This document shows, piece after piece, positions 8,474-17,553 of a stretch of DNA of 64,000 bases. Source of the DNA: a bacterium (GTDB lineage Bacteria; Planctomycetota; Planctomycetia; Kolteriales; Kolteriaceae); contig JAIELF010000025.1 in NCBI GenBank assembly GCA_019753235.1, positions 50,097 to 114,096 of the forward strand, given 5' to 3'. Numbering within the stretch: position 1 is the stretch's first letter; every line of letters begins with the position of its first letter. Both the position numbers and the translations under genes were made by a program. The notes under the pieces were generated by a model. The model was not told the origin of the DNA and ran no database searches. It worked only from the letters and a program-made list of their open reading frames with translations.

Positions 8474-9424
8474 ATGCTCTGGGTTTTTCCCTGTCGACAG
8501 ATGCGAACGATTCGCGTTCGCAACCCAATCGACGGCCGAATTCAACCAAGCTACGTCGGCCTGCCCACTTCTCCCAAGGGCAGTAGTTCCGCTCGGCCGA
8601 TGATCGTCTTCTTCCACAAATGGAGCTCTTCGTATCGCGAGTACGACATTGGTCTTGCCAAGGTCGCGCTGAAAGAGGGCTGGGTGTTCCTCTCGCCTCA
8701 CTATCGTGGCCGAAACAATCGCCCCGATGCCGGCGCCTCGGCCATCGCCCAACAAGACGTTTGCGTTGCCATTGATGAATGCGTCCGGCGCTTTGACGTC
8801 GACCCGAACAGAATTCATCTGGCCGGCCTATCGGGGGGTGGGCACATGGCGCTCGTGATGGCGGGTCGATTCCCTTCGCTCTTCGCGAGCGCAACGGTCT
8901 GGTCCCCCATCGGCGATTTGGCCGACTGGCACCGCTTTCACGTTCAACAGAAAACGTTTTACCCTTACTGGAAGGATGTAGAAGCCGTCACCGGCGGCCC
9001 CCCGGGGAGTTCGCCCTCGGTCGACATGCAGTATGCCGAGCGATCCCCCGTTCAATTTTTCTCGGCCGCAGAAAGACTCCCCGTCGACATCAATCACGGC
9101 ATCCATGACGGTCATCAAGGCCACACCATACCGATCAATCAAAGCATCCAGCTTTTCAATCGGATGGCCAAGCAAACGGGGACGCTGGAAGTTTCTCGCG
9201 ACGAGATTCGCTACCTCCTCGACGCGGGCCAAAAGAGGACCATCGAACCGATCGACCACGTCGAGGATCCGTCGTACGGCACCAGGATCTATTTGCGACG
9301 ACAGGCCGGCCGAACCCGTTTGACGATTTTCGAAGGGGCTCACGATATGATTGTCAGCGCGGCATACGCTTGGCTAAAGGATCGAGACCAGGACGTCGTG
9401 ACGAGCTCGAACAATCTTCGCTAA
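8474..9424 (+). CDS. Prolyl-oligopeptidase-like serine hydrolase (alpha/beta fold)
   Basis: A hydrolase of 316 residues with the alpha/beta-hydrolase layout. MIVFFHKWSSSYREYD carries the oxyanion-hole strand, HLAGLSGGGHMALVMAG carries the nucleophile elbow (GLSGG), DINHGIHDGHQGH probably supplies the acid, and FEGAHDMI supplies the catalytic His. This is the S9/prolyl oligopeptidase or acetyl-xylan-esterase-like family; the substrate could be a peptide or an acylated sugar. ATG at 8474 sits behind GGTGAGG with good spacing. The open frame extends back to 8168, overlapping the upstream gene, but that part is Ser/Pro-rich and unlike the family. No signal peptide is visible at the chosen start. 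Its position between glycosyltransferases suggests glycan deacylation or trimming, which is inference. Confidence 0.78.
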   Translation: MLWVFPCRQMRTIRVRNPIDGRIQPSYVGLPTSPKGSSSARPMIVFFHKWSSSYREYDIGLAKVALKEGWVFLSPHYRGRNNRPDAGASAIAQQDVCVAIDECVRRFDVDPNRIHLAGLSGGGHMALVMAGRFPSLFASATVWSPIGDLADWHRFHVQQKTFYPYWKDVEAVTGGPPGSSPSVDMQYAERSPVQFFSAAERLPVDINHGIHDGHQGHTIPINQSIQLFNRMAKQTGTLEVSRDEIRYLLDAGQKRTIEPIDHVEDPSYGTRIYLRRQAGRTRLTIFEGAHDMIVSAAYAWLKDRDQDVVTSSNNLR

Positions 9425-9442
9425 AGGCAAGCCTGAACGACG

Positions 9443-10627
9443 ATGGCTAATCAATCGAAAATATCGGTCACCGCGGACGACGTGCTGGCGATCTCCGCCT
9501 TCAACGATGCGGGGGCTACCCACCATGAGACCGCGTGCCGATACCTGGCGGGGCAAGGACTTCGTGTTCGCTGGATCTGCGTGAATCCCGTTCGCTGGCC
9601 GAGCAGCGTCTGGCCAAGCGAAACGTTCATGGCCGACCCCCGACCACGTTCCTCAACCACGCTCGGCAAATTGGCTTGGCAAACGAGTTTGACCGCGCAC
9701 ATTGCTCGGTTAGCCTGGAATCATCAGGGTGTGATTTACGTCTGCGGATCGTACGCGACACCGGCCATCTACCCTTTGCTTCCGTTTCTGTCGGGCAAAA
9801 CGATCTTCTATCACACGCAAGATTACTTGGAGCCAAGTCATCATCCGGGCCGGTCACGTATTGAACGAGCGGTTTGCCGTCGCGCTCGGTTTGTCTTTGT
9901 CAACGAAACGAACCGGGGGAGATTTCTGCAATCAAATTATGGTCTAAGCGAGACGCCGATCACGATCCCGACGGCACTCCCCCTGGACTGGCCGGTCGCC
10001 CGACGATCGTCATCTCCTCGCCGATTCGGGCAAACCGTTATTGAAGAAGGGGCGATATCGCTGCTGCATCTGGGTGGGTATGCGACCAATCGTTGCACAC
10101 CAACATTGCTAGAGGCACTCGGTCGATTGGGAGATCGATATCGCTTGATCTTCACCGGTAGCCCGCCCGGGAGTCCATCAGAGAAACAGATTACCGACCA
10201 CGCGGGCCGACTGGGGATTCAGCGTCAAATCATTACTTTACCTTACTTGGCCTACGCGGATGTCTTTCAACTCATCGCTGATGCCGACCTAGGGATCTTG
10301 CTTTACCCCAACGACGGCGTTGGGAACTTCTACCAGTCACCAGGCCGATTGACCGAGTTTGCCGCCAGCGGCATCCCCATCGTCACCAGTCGTTTTCCGG
10401 GACTAGAAAATCTTCTGTTCAAGCACTCGATTGGGACTTGTGCTGATCCTACATCACCCGACGATCTCGCGACGGCGATTCGGGCAGCAATCGAAGCACA
10501 TCCTCCTTCGCCTGCCACCCATGAAAGGATTCGTTCGATCTTTCGTAAGGAACTGGCCTACGAGGTTCACGGCGAAAGGCTTCTGGCCCCGTTCCGCCAA
10601 GCTCTTTCAGAGAACAATGATCGCTGA
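9443..10627 (+). CDS. GT4-like glycosyltransferase, divergent motif
   Basis: A 394-residue GT-B type glycosyltransferase, 18 bp after the hydrolase and probably cotranscribed with it. The N-terminal half contains VIYVCGSYATPAIYPLLPFL and IFYHTQDYLEPSHHPG. The C-terminal half has ISLLHLGGYATNRCTPTLLE, a nucleotide-binding-like region and GRLTEFAASGIPIVTSRFPG. The first Glu of the usual E-x7-E is not evident: the place is taken by NFYQSPGRLTEFAASG. This sets it apart from the other transferases of the cluster and suggests a different subgroup. ATG at 9443 has only a weak ribosome site. It ends 28 bp from the convergent sugar isomerase gene. Its specificity is unknown. Confidence 0.75.
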   Translation: MANQSKISVTADDVLAISAFNDAGATHHETACRYLAGQGLRVRWICVNPVRWPSSVWPSETFMADPRPRSSTTLGKLAWQTSLTAHIARLAWNHQGVIYVCGSYATPAIYPLLPFLSGKTIFYHTQDYLEPSHHPGRSRIERAVCRRARFVFVNETNRGRFLQSNYGLSETPITIPTALPLDWPVARRSSSPRRFGQTVIEEGAISLLHLGGYATNRCTPTLLEALGRLGDRYRLIFTGSPPGSPSEKQITDHAGRLGIQRQIITLPYLAYADVFQLIADADLGILLYPNDGVGNFYQSPGRLTEFAASGIPIVTSRFPGLENLLFKHSIGTCADPTSPDDLATAIRAAIEAHPPSPATHERIRSIFRKELAYEVHGERLLAPFRQALSENNDR

Positions 10628-10655
10628 AGAGCAAGCGAGAATTCGCCCGTCTTAC

Positions 10656-11501
10656 TCAAGCGTTCCAGCTCTTTTTGATGAACTCGATCCCAAGCCGAGA
10701 GAGATGCTCAGGGGAGTCGAAGATCTGTCTCCAGATGCGCGCTGCCGCCGCCAGGTCTGGCAAGAATTGCCCGAAAGCTTCGATGGTAAGCCAACCGTCG
10801 TAGCCAATCTCTTTAAGCCCCCCGAAAAAATCATCCCATGGAATGTTCTTGCTGGAACCGGGAACGCCGCGATTGTTCTCGGAAATGTGAACATGGATGC
10901 AATCCTTGCCCAGCGTCTTGATCGCTTGCCGCATGTCGGCCTCTTCGATGTTCATGTGAAACGAATCCGCCATGGTCTTGACGGCAGGATGATGAACATC
11001 GCGCAAAAGTGCCGACACCTGATCGGCCGTGTTGATGAAGTACTGCTCGAATCGATTCAGGTACTCGACGCTGAGCATGATCCCTGCTTGCTGTGCGTAG
11101 TCGCCGGCCTTCTTTAAGAATTCGACCGCGCGGTCGTGCTCTTCGCGGGTGGGACCTTGTCCCGAAAAAAGCCCCAGCGTTTGCGTCATCGGCCCGCAGA
11201 GCAACGTTCCACCGATCGCCTTTGTGCAGTCGATGTAGTGCCGAAGGCGGTCGTAAGCTGCTGTCCGATCGGCCTGATTTGCCGAGATCGGGTTCTGACC
11301 CTCGCCAAAAACTGCCACGGTGGTTGCTTCCAAGCCGATGTCGTGATTAAACTTCCCGATTGCCTTGGCCATCGGTAGCTCGCACGCCATCAACGGCCAT
11401 TCCAGACCGTGATAGCCCATCCCCTTCAGCTTCTCGGCAATGGGGAACATCTTCTCATCGGGGGCCGTCGTGTACAGGAGCAGGTTCATACCGATCTTCA
11501 T
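10656..11501 (-). CDS. Sugar phosphate isomerase/epimerase (xylose-isomerase-like TIM barrel)
   Basis: A 281-residue TIM-barrel protein of the AP_endonuc_2 superfamily that includes D-tagatose 3-epimerase, hydroxypyruvate isomerase and related ketose epimerases. MKIGMNLLLYTT begins the barrel. Metal-ligand segments are seen in MLSVEYLNRFEQYFINT (Glu), MADSFHMNIEEADMRQA (Asp/His), HVHISENNRGVPG and GWLTIEAFGQF (Glu), the pattern of a Mn-dependent ketose 3-epimerase. ATG at 11501 follows AAGGGAACCAGC, a good ribosome site. A DUF1805 gene lies 45 bp upstream in the same direction and may be cotranscribed. The exact substrate cannot be chosen; planctomycetes carry many such paralogues. Confidence 0.85.
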   Translation of the reverse strand: MKIGMNLLLYTTAPDEKMFPIAEKLKGMGYHGLEWPLMACELPMAKAIGKFNHDIGLEATTVAVFGEGQNPISANQADRTAAYDRLRHYIDCTKAIGGTLLCGPMTQTLGLFSGQGPTREEHDRAVEFLKKAGDYAQQAGIMLSVEYLNRFEQYFINTADQVSALLRDVHHPAVKTMADSFHMNIEEADMRQAIKTLGKDCIHVHISENNRGVPGSSKNIPWDDFFGGLKEIGYDGWLTIEAFGQFLPDLAAAARIWRQIFDSPEHLSRLGIEFIKKSWNA

Positions 11502-11546
11502 GCTGGTTCCCTTCGATTCACAGATTCGATGTGTGACAAAATCAAA

Positions 11547-11924
11547 CTAATGAACGGAGCTCTCCGCCGCCACCGCTGGTCGCTGCTCGGCCAAAAGGAG
11601 CTTCTCCAGGGCCTCCTGACCCGTCATCCCCTCGATCATACCCATCTCGCGAGCCGCTTGCGAAACCTTCACCACCCTCGCCGACAACAAGTCTTCGGGC
11701 TCAACCAACGGCCGCTCGGGGGTTCCCTTCGCCAAGGCGAACGCGAAGTGAAACTCATCCGCACACGCCAGATCGTAGATCCCGCAACCGAGAAGTCCCT
11801 TTCGCGTGAGGATAGCGCAGTATTGACCCGCCTCCCAACGATGGCTAATGCCGATGGCCGAGCCGACCGGCGTTTTGATCAACCGTGACTCGGCCATCGG
11901 TAATTCATGGGGAGTCCCGTTCAT
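11547..11924 (-). CDS. DUF1805 (YunC-like) domain protein
   Basis: A small protein of 125 residues matching the DUF1805 family, which has no firmly established function. The core has GQYCAILTRKGLLGCGIYDL followed by a segment with LSARVVKVSQAAREMGMIEG and TGQEALEKLL, the C-terminal pattern of the family. ATG at 11924 has GAGAGGGT about six bases upstream and is preferred. In-frame ATG at 11960 and TTG at 11996 are alternatives, the latter almost abutting the upstream peptidase stop. It runs in the same direction between the M16 peptidase and the sugar isomerase. A soluble cytosolic location is expected, since no signal or membrane segment is seen. Confidence 0.75.
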   Translation of the reverse strand: MNGTPHELPMAESRLIKTPVGSAIGISHRWEAGQYCAILTRKGLLGCGIYDLACADEFHFAFALAKGTPERPLVEPEDLLSARVVKVSQAAREMGMIEGMTGQEALEKLLLAEQRPAVAAESSVH

Positions 11925-11999
11925 CGCATTACCCTCTCGCGTCTCAGAAGAGACATTCATGAATACGTCGGCCTCAAGAACTCCTGAGGCAGACAATCA

Positions 12000-14687
12000 T
12001 CAAACGGACTCGCCTCGGATCCATGATTCGATTTTGTCCTCAATCTCCGAAAACTCTTCTCGGCGGCCGACCAAGACGAACTTCATCGTCTCCATCGCGA
12101 GATAATCATTCGCGACGCGCGACACATCGCCCAGCGTCACGGCCGCGATGTGGTCGAGATAGTGAGCGTAGTAATCGATCGGCAATCCGTAGACGGCTGT
12201 GTGGGATAGTTGCGACAGAATCCCCGACTGCGTTTCAAATCGAGCGGGAAACCGCCTTGTGATGTAGGCCTTCGCCTCGGCCAATTCTTCGGAGGTCACC
12301 GGCTCTCGATCAATCGGCCCGCGAATGACTTCGATCATCGTCTGGAGGGCTTCGCGCGTGACCCGGCTATCGACATCGGTGCCTGCCAGGAACGAACCGG
12401 TTTGTTGCCGAAGTACGAACGAACTCTGCACGCCGTACGTGAGCCCCTTCTCTTCGCGAAGCTTCGCATTTAATCGGCTAGAGAAACTTCCCCCGAGAAT
12501 CGTGTTGAGCAGGACCATCGCGTAATAATCGGGTGTATCTCGCCGGGTCGATAATCGGCCGATCCGAATCACCGACTGCGTCGCCTCCGGCCGATCGATC
12601 ACGTGAAGCCGACCCTTCTCCGGTACGATTGCTTCATGAGGCATCCTCGGAGTCGCTTGATTCTGCTCGAGCCAATTCCCCATCGCCGAGCGAAGAAGAG
12701 GCTCGATCTCCTTACGATCGACGTCCCCAACCACCACCAAGTGGGCTCCCATCGGCACATAGTACCGATGATGATGCTCGAATAAGTCGTCGCGCGTGAT
12801 CCTGGGAACGTCTTCCAGCGAGCCATCACAAGGCCGGCCGTAAGGATGCGTCGGCCCGAAGATGACTTCATCAATGAGATCGTCGGCCAAGGAGCGAGGC
12901 TGCTTTTGTCGATGGGCCAATTCTGCCAAAAGTCGATCTTTCTCTCGCGCCAAATCGGCTGCATCGAAGCGAGGATTCGTCAAAATATCCGACCATATCT
13001 GCACGGAATCGGCCAGCGTCGAGCGAAGCGAACGGAGCGAGAGAGAGACGGTCTCGATTCCACTATCGACCGAAATCGTCGAGCCAAGCCTTTCCAACTC
13101 GCGAGCCAACGCCAAAGGATCTCGCGAGAGCGTCCCCTCTTCAAGACAATCCGCGGTCAGTCGAGCCTGCCCCAAAAGCGAACTCGACTCTCGAAGAGAA
13201 CCGGCATCAACGATCAACTGCATCGTGACTCGCGGCAACTTTCGGCTCGTGACATGTTGAACCGTGACGGGGCCCATGCGATACGATTCGATCGTCGGCA
13301 TCGAAAAGCGTGGCGATGGAGTCGGGCCCGGCAACAAAGTTTCATCGATCGGCCCCCGATTCTTCTCGGACGTGCTCGAGGCGACCTTCCCAAGCGACGA
13401 TCGTTGGGACGAAGGACTGGGGCGAACTTGAACGACGATCTTGTTTTCGCCGAGATATTGATGAGCAACCCGGACGAGATCGGCCGAGCGGACTCGCTGA
13501 TAACGAGCCAACTCGTCCACCAGCATGTCCCCTTTGACTTCGCCGCGATGAAACGTGTATCGCTGTAACATTTCCGCTTTCGAGAGAGCCGTCTCGACTC
13601 GGGAGTACGCGCGGTTTGCCAGATGCCTTTGGGCTCGCTCAAGTTCCTCGTCGGTTGGTCCCTGCTGACAGAACCGAGCGATCTCCTCGACAATAATGGC
13701 TTCCACCCGGCTAGACTCGGTGCCGGGAAGGGCAAAAGCGACGATGCAGAATGCTCCTGCCAGCGCTAACGTATGGTGGTACGCATCCAGCGAATGGACG
13801 ATCTTTTCTTCTCGCTCGAGTCGGCGACGAAGCAGGCTATCTTTGCTTTCCCCCAGAATCAACGAAAGGATATCCAGAGCTGCCTCGTCCTCCGCGAATC
13901 GGGGAACGGTCGGCCAAGCCAAATCGATCCGACCAAGGGCAACAGGCTCATCGATCGTTCGCCGATATTCGCCTGTCCAACGTGTTGGTGTCGGCACCAA
14001 GGGGAGCCGAGCCGATCCCCCGGCAATTCCCCCAAAATGCTTTTCGATCATGGACAGTGCTTTGTCGGAATCAAAATCTCCCGACAGCGTTAGCACGGCT
14101 CGGCGAGGAGTATAGTGCTGCTGAAAAAACTTCTGCACATCTGTCATCTCGATCATGTCGAGATGGTCCATCCAGCCGATGATGGGCCAGTGATAGGGAT
14201 GGGGTTCGGGATAGAGAAGCGAGAAAAGTTCTTCGCCGACCCGGCCATAGGGTTGATTATCGACTCGCTGCATCCGTTCGTTCTTAACGACCGAACGCTG
14301 ATTCTCCAGCTTCGCTGTCGACAGGGCCGGCAGCAGCCCCCCCATCCGGTCCGCCTCCAACCAGAGTGCTCGCTCGAGAAAGTTCGATGGGATCACTTCG
14401 TAGTACTGTGTTGTGTCGTGCCCGGTGCTGCCGTTGACCATGGCGCCTGCTTCACGCAGCGGGCGAAAGAAATCGTCGTCATATCGGACGGACCCTTCGA
14501 ACATCAAATGCTCGAACAAGTGGGCAAGCCCGGTGAGTGTCGGCTGTTCATCCTTAGATCCAACGTGGTAACAAACATGGACCGCGACTAGAGGAAGAGA
14601 GCGATCCGGATGAAGCAAAACCCGTAGGCCATTGGCGAGATGGACTGTTTCAAGCGGAAGGCGAAAACAGTCCATCGAGTCGATCAT
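12000..14687 (-). CDS. M16-family metallopeptidase (pitrilysin type, tandem domains)
   Basis: An 895-residue zinc peptidase with two successive M16 modules, as in single-chain bacterial processing proteases. The active N-terminal module has the inverted zinc motif HLFEH (H56-x-x-E59-H60), with the third ligand region around VVKNERMQRVDNQPYGRVGE. The inactive-type C-terminal module contains TPDYYAMVLLNTILGGSFSS and REEKGLTYGVQSSF, the family's substrate-cradle segment. No signal peptide is evident, so it may be cytoplasmic. ATG at 14687 has GAGGAA upstream; a longer reading from 14735 would overlap the Rieske gene, which favours the shorter form. It lies just downstream of that gene in the same direction. 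The natural substrate is unknown. Confidence 0.9.
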   Translation of the reverse strand: MIDSMDCFRLPLETVHLANGLRVLLHPDRSLPLVAVHVCYHVGSKDEQPTLTGLAHLFEHLMFEGSVRYDDDFFRPLREAGAMVNGSTGHDTTQYYEVIPSNFLERALWLEADRMGGLLPALSTAKLENQRSVVKNERMQRVDNQPYGRVGEELFSLLYPEPHPYHWPIIGWMDHLDMIEMTDVQKFFQQHYTPRRAVLTLSGDFDSDKALSMIEKHFGGIAGGSARLPLVPTPTRWTGEYRRTIDEPVALGRIDLAWPTVPRFAEDEAALDILSLILGESKDSLLRRRLEREEKIVHSLDAYHHTLALAGAFCIVAFALPGTESSRVEAIIVEEIARFCQQGPTDEELERAQRHLANRAYSRVETALSKAEMLQRYTFHRGEVKGDMLVDELARYQRVRSADLVRVAHQYLGENKIVVQVRPSPSSQRSSLGKVASSTSEKNRGPIDETLLPGPTPSPRFSMPTIESYRMGPVTVQHVTSRKLPRVTMQLIVDAGSLRESSSLLGQARLTADCLEEGTLSRDPLALARELERLGSTISVDSGIETVSLSLRSLRSTLADSVQIWSDILTNPRFDAADLAREKDRLLAELAHRQKQPRSLADDLIDEVIFGPTHPYGRPCDGSLEDVPRITRDDLFEHHHRYYVPMGAHLVVVGDVDRKEIEPLLRSAMGNWLEQNQATPRMPHEAIVPEKGRLHVIDRPEATQSVIRIGRLSTRRDTPDYYAMVLLNTILGGSFSSRLNAKLREEKGLTYGVQSSFVLRQQTGSFLAGTDVDSRVTREALQTMIEVIRGPIDREPVTSEELAEAKAYITRRFPARFETQSGILSQLSHTAVYGLPIDYYAHYLDHIAAVTLGDVSRVANDYLAMETMKFVLVGRREEFSEIEDKIESWIRGESV

Positions 14688-14728
14688 CGAGAAGCATTCC
14701 TCGCGTGCCGAGTGGGAGCGGGTTCCGT

Positions 14729-15046
14729 TCACCAAGTCACTTCGACCCAGATGTCGTCCCCATCGACGGTGACGTTATAGCAGGCTACCTTGGTCCCCGC
14801 CTTGGGGGCATCGACCCAAATCCCGTCGGTCACGCGAAATCGCCAACCATGCCAGGGGCACATCACCACATCCCCCGTGAGATGTCCCGCGCCGAGCGGT
14901 CCCCCCGCATGTGGGCAATGTTCGTCGATGCCGCACACCTTGCCATCGACTTGGAAGAGTGCGATGACTCGACCTTCGACTTCCACCGACAGGCCCGTGT
15001 CGGCGCGAAGTTGATTGACGCTGGCCACTTTGACCCGTCGAGCCAA
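14729..15046 (-). CDS. Rieske [2Fe-2S] ferredoxin-like protein
   Basis: A 105-residue single-domain Rieske protein of the non-heme-oxygenase/nitrite-reductase small-subunit type. The cluster ligands are C-P-H in DEHCPHAGGPLGAG and C-P-W-H in VVMCPWHGWRFRV, giving the C-x-H...C-x2-H pattern. The start is best taken as TTG at 15046, which has a very strong GGGGGAGGTGGG site directly before it. The frame is open to 15250, but the extra residues are not Rieske-like. It is an electron-transfer protein without membrane anchor, so it is unlikely to be the bc1 Rieske subunit. This fits the presence elsewhere in the window of Alternative Complex III instead of bc1. The partner is unknown. Confidence 0.88.
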   Translation of the reverse strand: MARRVKVASVNQLRADTGLSVEVEGRVIALFQVDGKVCGIDEHCPHAGGPLGAGHLTGDVVMCPWHGWRFRVTDGIWVDAPKAGTKVACYNVTVDGDDIWVEVTW

Positions 15047-15260
15047 TGCCCACCTCCCCCCATGTTCAGAAAAGCTCTTCGCCGAGACCGCCAGGGGTTT
15101 ATGTTTCCCCCCGCCCCTTCGGCCGGCTGACTCCCCTTGCAACAAGTCAAAAGAGTGGTATAGGCCCGCCTCATCAAGGAATCTACTGACCCCAGAGCCG
15201 GCACCCCGTGAGGTGAACCGACGCGCCGACCAGCGAAAACGACCTGACAAGGACGATACT

Positions 15261-16463
15261 ATGACCGAGAACGCTCTCTCGCCGACGGCGTCCGCGGCGC
15301 CCCTGGTTCTGTGCTTGGCAGGTTCGGGCTTTCGGGCAGTCGCGTTTCATTTGGGGGCAATTCGAAGGCTCAATGAGCTCGGCTTGCTCGCGACGCTTTC
15401 CAGCATGCACGCCGTCGCCGGCGGAAGTCTCCTTCAAGGAGTTCTCGCCGCTCACTGGAACGATCTCGACGAAGATCCGCAAGGTCGTCTCATCGCGCTC
15501 GAGCAGACGATTCTCGAACCGATCGCCCTATTCCTCCGGCGACGATTAAAACTGCATGCCGTCCTCGCGAGCCGGGTCCGCCCCAAAAACTGGACAAAAC
15601 TTCTGCTGGACCAATTCACTCCGACCGATCGGTTGGTCGAGATCCTGGACCGGCGTCTGCTTCGACGACGCCTACTGGCAGACCTGGTCGAAACAGAGGT
15701 TCGTTTCTGTTGGCATGCGACGAACCTGCGCAGCGGTGGCCGATGGGATTTCGCTTGCGATGGCATGGGCGAGGCCATGCTCGGGACGCGGCCGCCGGGC
15801 AAGACGCTTCTTGCCGAGGCTGTCGTCGCCTCCATGCTTGATCCCACAGAGTTTCCGCCGCTGGTGATTCGATCTCGTGTCGATCAAATGGTCGGCGGCG
15901 AGCACGAACCCGTCACCGATAAGCTCCGTAAGTCGGCTCCTCTCACCGATGGAAGCTTGCAAGATCCCCTCGCGATCGATACCGCCATCGGCTTGCCCGG
16001 CACACTTGTGGTCTGCGACGGTGGTTCGATGATCTCCCCGACGCCGGGCTACTCCGATTGGATCGGCGAACGGATGATTCGAGCACTGACGATTCAGCGA
16101 CAACGTTCGGTCGAAGTTCGTCGACGTTGGCTCGTGGAGGCGATTCGTTCCGGCCGACTCGAAGGAACGTACATTGGCTTGGCGGCGCATCACGCCGATT
16201 ACGGTCTCCGCGATTCGATCGGCTTTTCCAACAAGACGGCCGAGCGACTTTGGAAGATGCACGCCGGCATCCTCCCTCTTTCGAAAGAAGAGACGGAGCT
16301 TCTCATGAATCATGGCTACACGATTGCCGACGCAGCCGTTCGCCGACTCTTGCCGGGACACATCCGCGTGGCAGCGCCGATCCGGATTCCTTACCCGGCC
16401 GGCGACATGGAACAGGCGATGATGCTGGGTCCAAGCGAGATTCCACCGGGGCAAGCCGCCTAA
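15261..16463 (+). CDS. Patatin-like phospholipase family protein
   Basis: A 400-residue patatin-domain protein, a serine lipid acyl hydrolase using a Ser-Asp dyad. The oxyanion loop reads LCLAGSGFRAVAFHLGAIRRL (residues 17-37). The nucleophile elbow is AVAGGSLLQG with Ser56, and the Asp is in VVCDGGSMISP (Asp253). EAVVASMLDPTEFPPLVI in between matches the conserved patatin A-x-x-A-S...FPP block. The elbow is the bacterial GGS variant rather than the plant G-x-S-x-G, and the oxyanion loop has AGSG rather than GGGG. ATG at 15261 has AAGGA at 8 nt. No signal peptide. It is divergent from the Rieske gene and converges on dapF. Substrate lipids are unknown. Confidence 0.83.
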   Translation: MTENALSPTASAAPLVLCLAGSGFRAVAFHLGAIRRLNELGLLATLSSMHAVAGGSLLQGVLAAHWNDLDEDPQGRLIALEQTILEPIALFLRRRLKLHAVLASRVRPKNWTKLLLDQFTPTDRLVEILDRRLLRRRLLADLVETEVRFCWHATNLRSGGRWDFACDGMGEAMLGTRPPGKTLLAEAVVASMLDPTEFPPLVIRSRVDQMVGGEHEPVTDKLRKSAPLTDGSLQDPLAIDTAIGLPGTLVVCDGGSMISPTPGYSDWIGERMIRALTIQRQRSVEVRRRWLVEAIRSGRLEGTYIGLAAHHADYGLRDSIGFSNKTAERLWKMHAGILPLSKEETELLMNHGYTIADAAVRRLLPGHIRVAAPIRIPYPAGDMEQAMMLGPSEIPPGQAA

Positions 16464-16501
16464 GCGATCCGAGAACCGATGATCGTTCTGTCAGCTTCGC
16501 T

Positions 16502-17365
16502 TTATCGATCTTGGCCGATGGATGTGGGGCTCCACTGGCCCGAGAACACCTCTTCGGCTGGGCCGGTCATGTAGACGACGTTCTCGTCGGAGGACCATTC
16601 GAGTTCGAGGTCGCCACCCAACAGATGAGCGACGATCCGTCGTTCGGTCAAACCCATCAACGAACAGGCGACGGCCACCGCGCAAGCGCCGGTCCCGCAC
16701 GCTTGAGTCTCGCCTGAACCTCGCTCCCAGACGCGCATGCGGACTTCTGTCCGCGATAGGACCTGCACAAACTCGACGTTCACGCGACGAGGAAACGCTG
16801 GATGATGCTCGATTTTCGGACCGTAGCCGAGCACTAGCTCATCGGACAGTTCATCGACAATGATGATCGCATGAGGATTTCCCATGGAAACCGCCGTCAC
16901 CTCGAACGTTCGTCCATCCACGTGAATGGGCGCTCGTAAGGGAGGATTACCGGCGAGCGTCGTTGGAATCTCGGACGCATTCAAGATCGGCGAGGCCATG
17001 TTGACACGGACCCTCTTGCAGACCTTGCCGTCGATCTCGAGAGCAAGCTTCATCGGCCCGCGCGGAGTATGAACAATCATCTCTCGCTTCGCGACCAGAC
17101 CATGATCGAAGAGATACTTTCCGACGCATCGAATCGCGTTGCCACACATCTCGGCTTCAGAGCCATCGGCATTGAACATCCGCATGCGGGCGTCGGCCGC
17201 CTGAGTCTCGGGGGGACAGATCAGGACGATCCCGTCGCCGCCGATACCGCGGTGACGATCGCTGACTTGCACCGCAAGCGAAACAGGATCTGTCGGCAGC
17301 GGGGCGGTGAATCCGTCAAAATAAATGTAGTCGTTCCCTGCTCCGTGCATTTTGGTGAATCGCAT
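16502..17365 (-). CDS. dapF: Diaminopimelate epimerase
   Basis: This cofactor-independent racemase interconverts LL- and meso-diaminopimelate for lysine and peptidoglycan synthesis. The N-terminus [19 protein letters not shown] is the family signature. The two catalytic cysteines are in [17 protein letters not shown] and [14 protein letters not shown]. At 287 residues it is the normal length. ATG at 17365 has AAAAGGGGGG just upstream; a longer open frame to 17422 lacks a ribosome site. It is divergent from the phosphatase-cytochrome fusion gene across 188 bp and convergent with the patatin-like gene. A complete dapF in a planctomycete agrees with the peptidoglycan now known in the phylum. Confidence 0.96.
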   Translation of the reverse strand: MRFTKMHGAGNDYIYFDGFTAPLPTDPVSLAVQVSDRHRGIGGDGIVLICPPETQAADARMRMFNADGSEAEMCGNAIRCVGKYLFDHGLVAKREMIVHTPRGPMKLALEIDGKVCKRVRVNMASPILNASEIPTTLAGNPPLRAPIHVDGRTFEVTAVSMGNPHAIIIVDELSDELVLGYGPKIEHHPAFPRRVNVEFVQVLSRTEVRMRVWERGSGETQACGTGACAVAVACSLMGLTERRIVAHLLGGDLELEWSSDENVVYMTGPAEEVFSGQWSPTSIGQDR

Positions 17366-17553
17366 CGGCCCCCCTTTTGTCTTGAGTTCGCCCCGCACTT
17401 CGTCGGCAAACCAGTATGACACCGGCAGACGACGTCGGGTTCATCTTATCGATGCGACCAAGCCATCAACGCTCGGGAACAATTCCAAGCAATTCGGCGA
17501 ATCACGCGATGTACAATGATGTTAGATAGGACGCCGGGAAAGGAGGATCGTGG

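Noticed and set aside
12846..13568. 240-codon plus-strand frame
   Set aside because: It lies entirely antisense to the M16 peptidase and has a shadow-like composition.
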